The notes beneath the pieces were generated by a model. That model worked only from the letters and a program-made list of their open reading frames with translations, was not told the origin of the DNA and ran no database searches. Source: Thermomicrobiaceae bacterium (lineage in GTDB: Bacteria > Chloroflexota > Chloroflexia > Thermomicrobiales > Thermomicrobiaceae). From it: a DNA stretch of 5,970 nt. A program made the translations under genes and the position numbers. The DNA lies in NCBI GenBank assembly GCA_025966355.1, contig JAICWZ010000127.1:1-5970 (forward strand). Direction: 5' to 3'. How positions within the stretch are numbered: the stretch's first letter is position 1; every line of letters begins with the position of its first letter. This document shows positions 5,312 through 5,970 of this stretch, in pieces.

Positions 5312-5325
5312 CGAAACCGGTTTCG
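5312..5325. promoter_or_regulatory. perfect 14-bp palindrome, LacI-family-like operator
   Basis: CGAAACCGGTTTCG is its own reverse complement. AAAC/GTTT half-sites around a central CG resemble operators of LacI/GalR-family repressors. It lies in the presumed leader, downstream of the promoter at 5204-5231 and 7 nt before the Shine-Dalgarno site. There a repressor could block elongation, or an RNA hairpin could affect translation. The regulator is not in the window. Confidence 0.5.
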
Positions 5326-5332
5326 TGCAGAC

Positions 5333-5339
5333 GGGAGGA
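5333..5339 (+). promoter_or_regulatory. Shine-Dalgarno site of the S53 protease gene
   Basis: GGGAGGA ends 9 nt before the ATG at 5349. The ATG opens directly into a signal peptide, so the start is well supported. Confidence 0.75.
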
Positions 5340-5348
5340 CGTGTTGCT

Positions 5349-5970
5349 ATGTTCCGTCGCATACTCAGCGCGCTCGCGCTCGTTACCCTGTTGGCGATCT
5401 CCTTTAATGGCCTCTCGGCCGGTGCCGCCCCAAACGGGCGAGCAACGCTGACCGGCAACGTCCCGCCGTGGGCAACCGCGGCCAATTTCAAATCAGCGGC
5501 GAATTCTTCGGACGACATCGGCTTCCGGGTCTATCTGAACTGGCAAGATCAGGCGGACTTGGAGGCGATGGCTATGGACGTCTCCAATCCAGCCAGTGCG
5601 TCCTATGGTCAGTTCCTGAGTCCGCAGCAGTTCCGGCAGCAATTCGCTCCCTCGAAAGCGAGCGTCCACGCCGTTCAGTCGTGGCTCCGTTCGCAGGGCT
5701 TCAATATCGTCTATACGCCCGATAACAATCACTACGTCTCCGCCGAGGGAACGGCTGCGCAGGCAGCCACCGCATTCGGTACCACCTTTGGCATGTATCA
5801 GGTTAATGGAATGACGCTGCGCTCGCCGAAGTCGGACATTTCGGTGCCCGCCTCGATCGCGCCGCTCGTCAGTAGCGTCGTTGGGCTGGATGATTCATCC
5901 CAGCTCGTGCACAACAACATCGCGACCGAGCCGAGCGCCCCACCGGCGGCGGCGTTCGTGAGTGCGGAGC
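5349..5970 (+). CDS. S53 (sedolisin/kumamolisin) protease precursor, 5' part only
   Basis: The frame is open from ATG at 5349 to the window end: 207 codons, with the 3' part missing. Residues 1-27 form a Sec signal peptide (MFRRILSALALVTLLAISF..., likely cleavage in AGAA near 24-27). Residues from about 57 to 182 match the pro-kumamolisin activation domain: GFRVYLNW, then NPASASYGQFLSPQQF at 80-95 (family pattern 'N-P-x-S-x-x-Y-G-x-x-L-T-P-x-x-F'). After that come SWLRSQGFNIVYTPDNNHYV, ATAFGTTFGMYQVNG, and the closing VPASIAPLVSSVVGLDD. The domain keeps sedolisins inactive and folds them until acid-triggered self-cleavage outside the cell. The catalytic Glu/Asp/Ser domain would lie downstream, so activity cannot be judged here. 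A Pro/Ala-rich linker begins near the window end. The gene is divergent from the beta-helix gene. Secretion of an acid-active peptidase would fit a scavenging lifestyle, which is inference. Confidence 0.92.
   Translation, partial: MFRRILSALALVTLLAISFNGLSAGAAPNGRATLTGNVPPWATAANFKSAANSSDDIGFRVYLNWQDQADLEAMAMDVSNPASASYGQFLSPQQFRQQFAPSKASVHAVQSWLRSQGFNIVYTPDNNHYVSAEGTAAQAATAFGTTFGMYQVNGMTLRSPKSDISVPASIAPLVSSVVGLDDSSQLVHNNIATEPSAPPAAAFVSAE

Larger units (their letters stand above)
4795..5348. other. 554-bp divergent intergenic control region
   Basis: No convincing gene lies between the divergent beta-helix and S53 protease genes. An open frame on the minus strand across 4887-5294 has an Arg/Ser-rich product without recognisable features and is probably chance. 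The stretch contains a local A+T-rich patch near 4970-5015, candidate promoters in both directions, an inverted repeat at 5054-5075, a small hairpin at 5165-5182, a tandem repeat at 5240-5259 and a palindrome at 5312-5325, each listed separately. This density suggests regulated expression of one or both exported products. Confidence 0.7.

Overview
The window is G+C-rich bacterial chromosomal DNA carrying ordinary protein-coding genes. There is no rRNA, tRNA, CRISPR array, transposase or phage gene. Several features fit a Chloroflexota bacterium, perhaps of the Thermomicrobia/Sphaerobacter type. These are a small DUF4258-DUF2283 gene pair, a secreted beta-helix protein ending in a Cys-containing 'HWGC...GC' repeat, and a secreted kumamolisin-type (S53) protease precursor. 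This placement is an inference from gene content, not from a marker gene.

Layout from left to right. (1) 49-705 (+) encodes a six-helix membrane protein of unknown function. A 29-codon reading frame of doubtful reality overlaps its stop codon. (2) 988-1074 (+) encodes a 28-residue single-helix membrane peptide with a near-perfect Shine-Dalgarno site. (3) 1188-1400 and 1437-1670 (+) are a DUF4258 gene and a DUF2283 gene in tandem, a pair that looks like a toxin-antitoxin-type unit but is unproven. (4) 1654-3339 (-) encodes a gamma-glutamyltransferase-family Ntn hydrolase. It keeps the catalytic Thr, but almost every residue that holds the gamma-glutamyl group in E. coli GGT is changed. Its 3' end overlaps the 3' end of the DUF2283 gene by 17 bp. 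(5) 3508-4794 (-) encodes a secreted right-handed parallel beta-helix protein. A strong hairpin at 3440-3475 separates it from the GGT-like gene. (6) 5349 to the window end (+) is the first 207 codons of a secreted S53 (sedolisin/kumamolisin) peptidase precursor: signal peptide plus activation prodomain. The catalytic domain lies outside the window.

The 554-bp gap between the divergent beta-helix and S53 genes (4795-5348) is the richest non-coding stretch. It holds a TTGACA/TACGAT promoter for the protease, a perfect tandem 10-bp repeat next to the predicted transcription start, a perfect 14-bp palindrome of LacI-operator appearance in the leader, and a 9-bp-arm inverted repeat near mid-gap. 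Both flanking products are exported, so this looks like a regulated control region for extracellular functions. No clearly new multi-gene system is visible. The best leads are the altered GGT-like pocket and this intergenic region.
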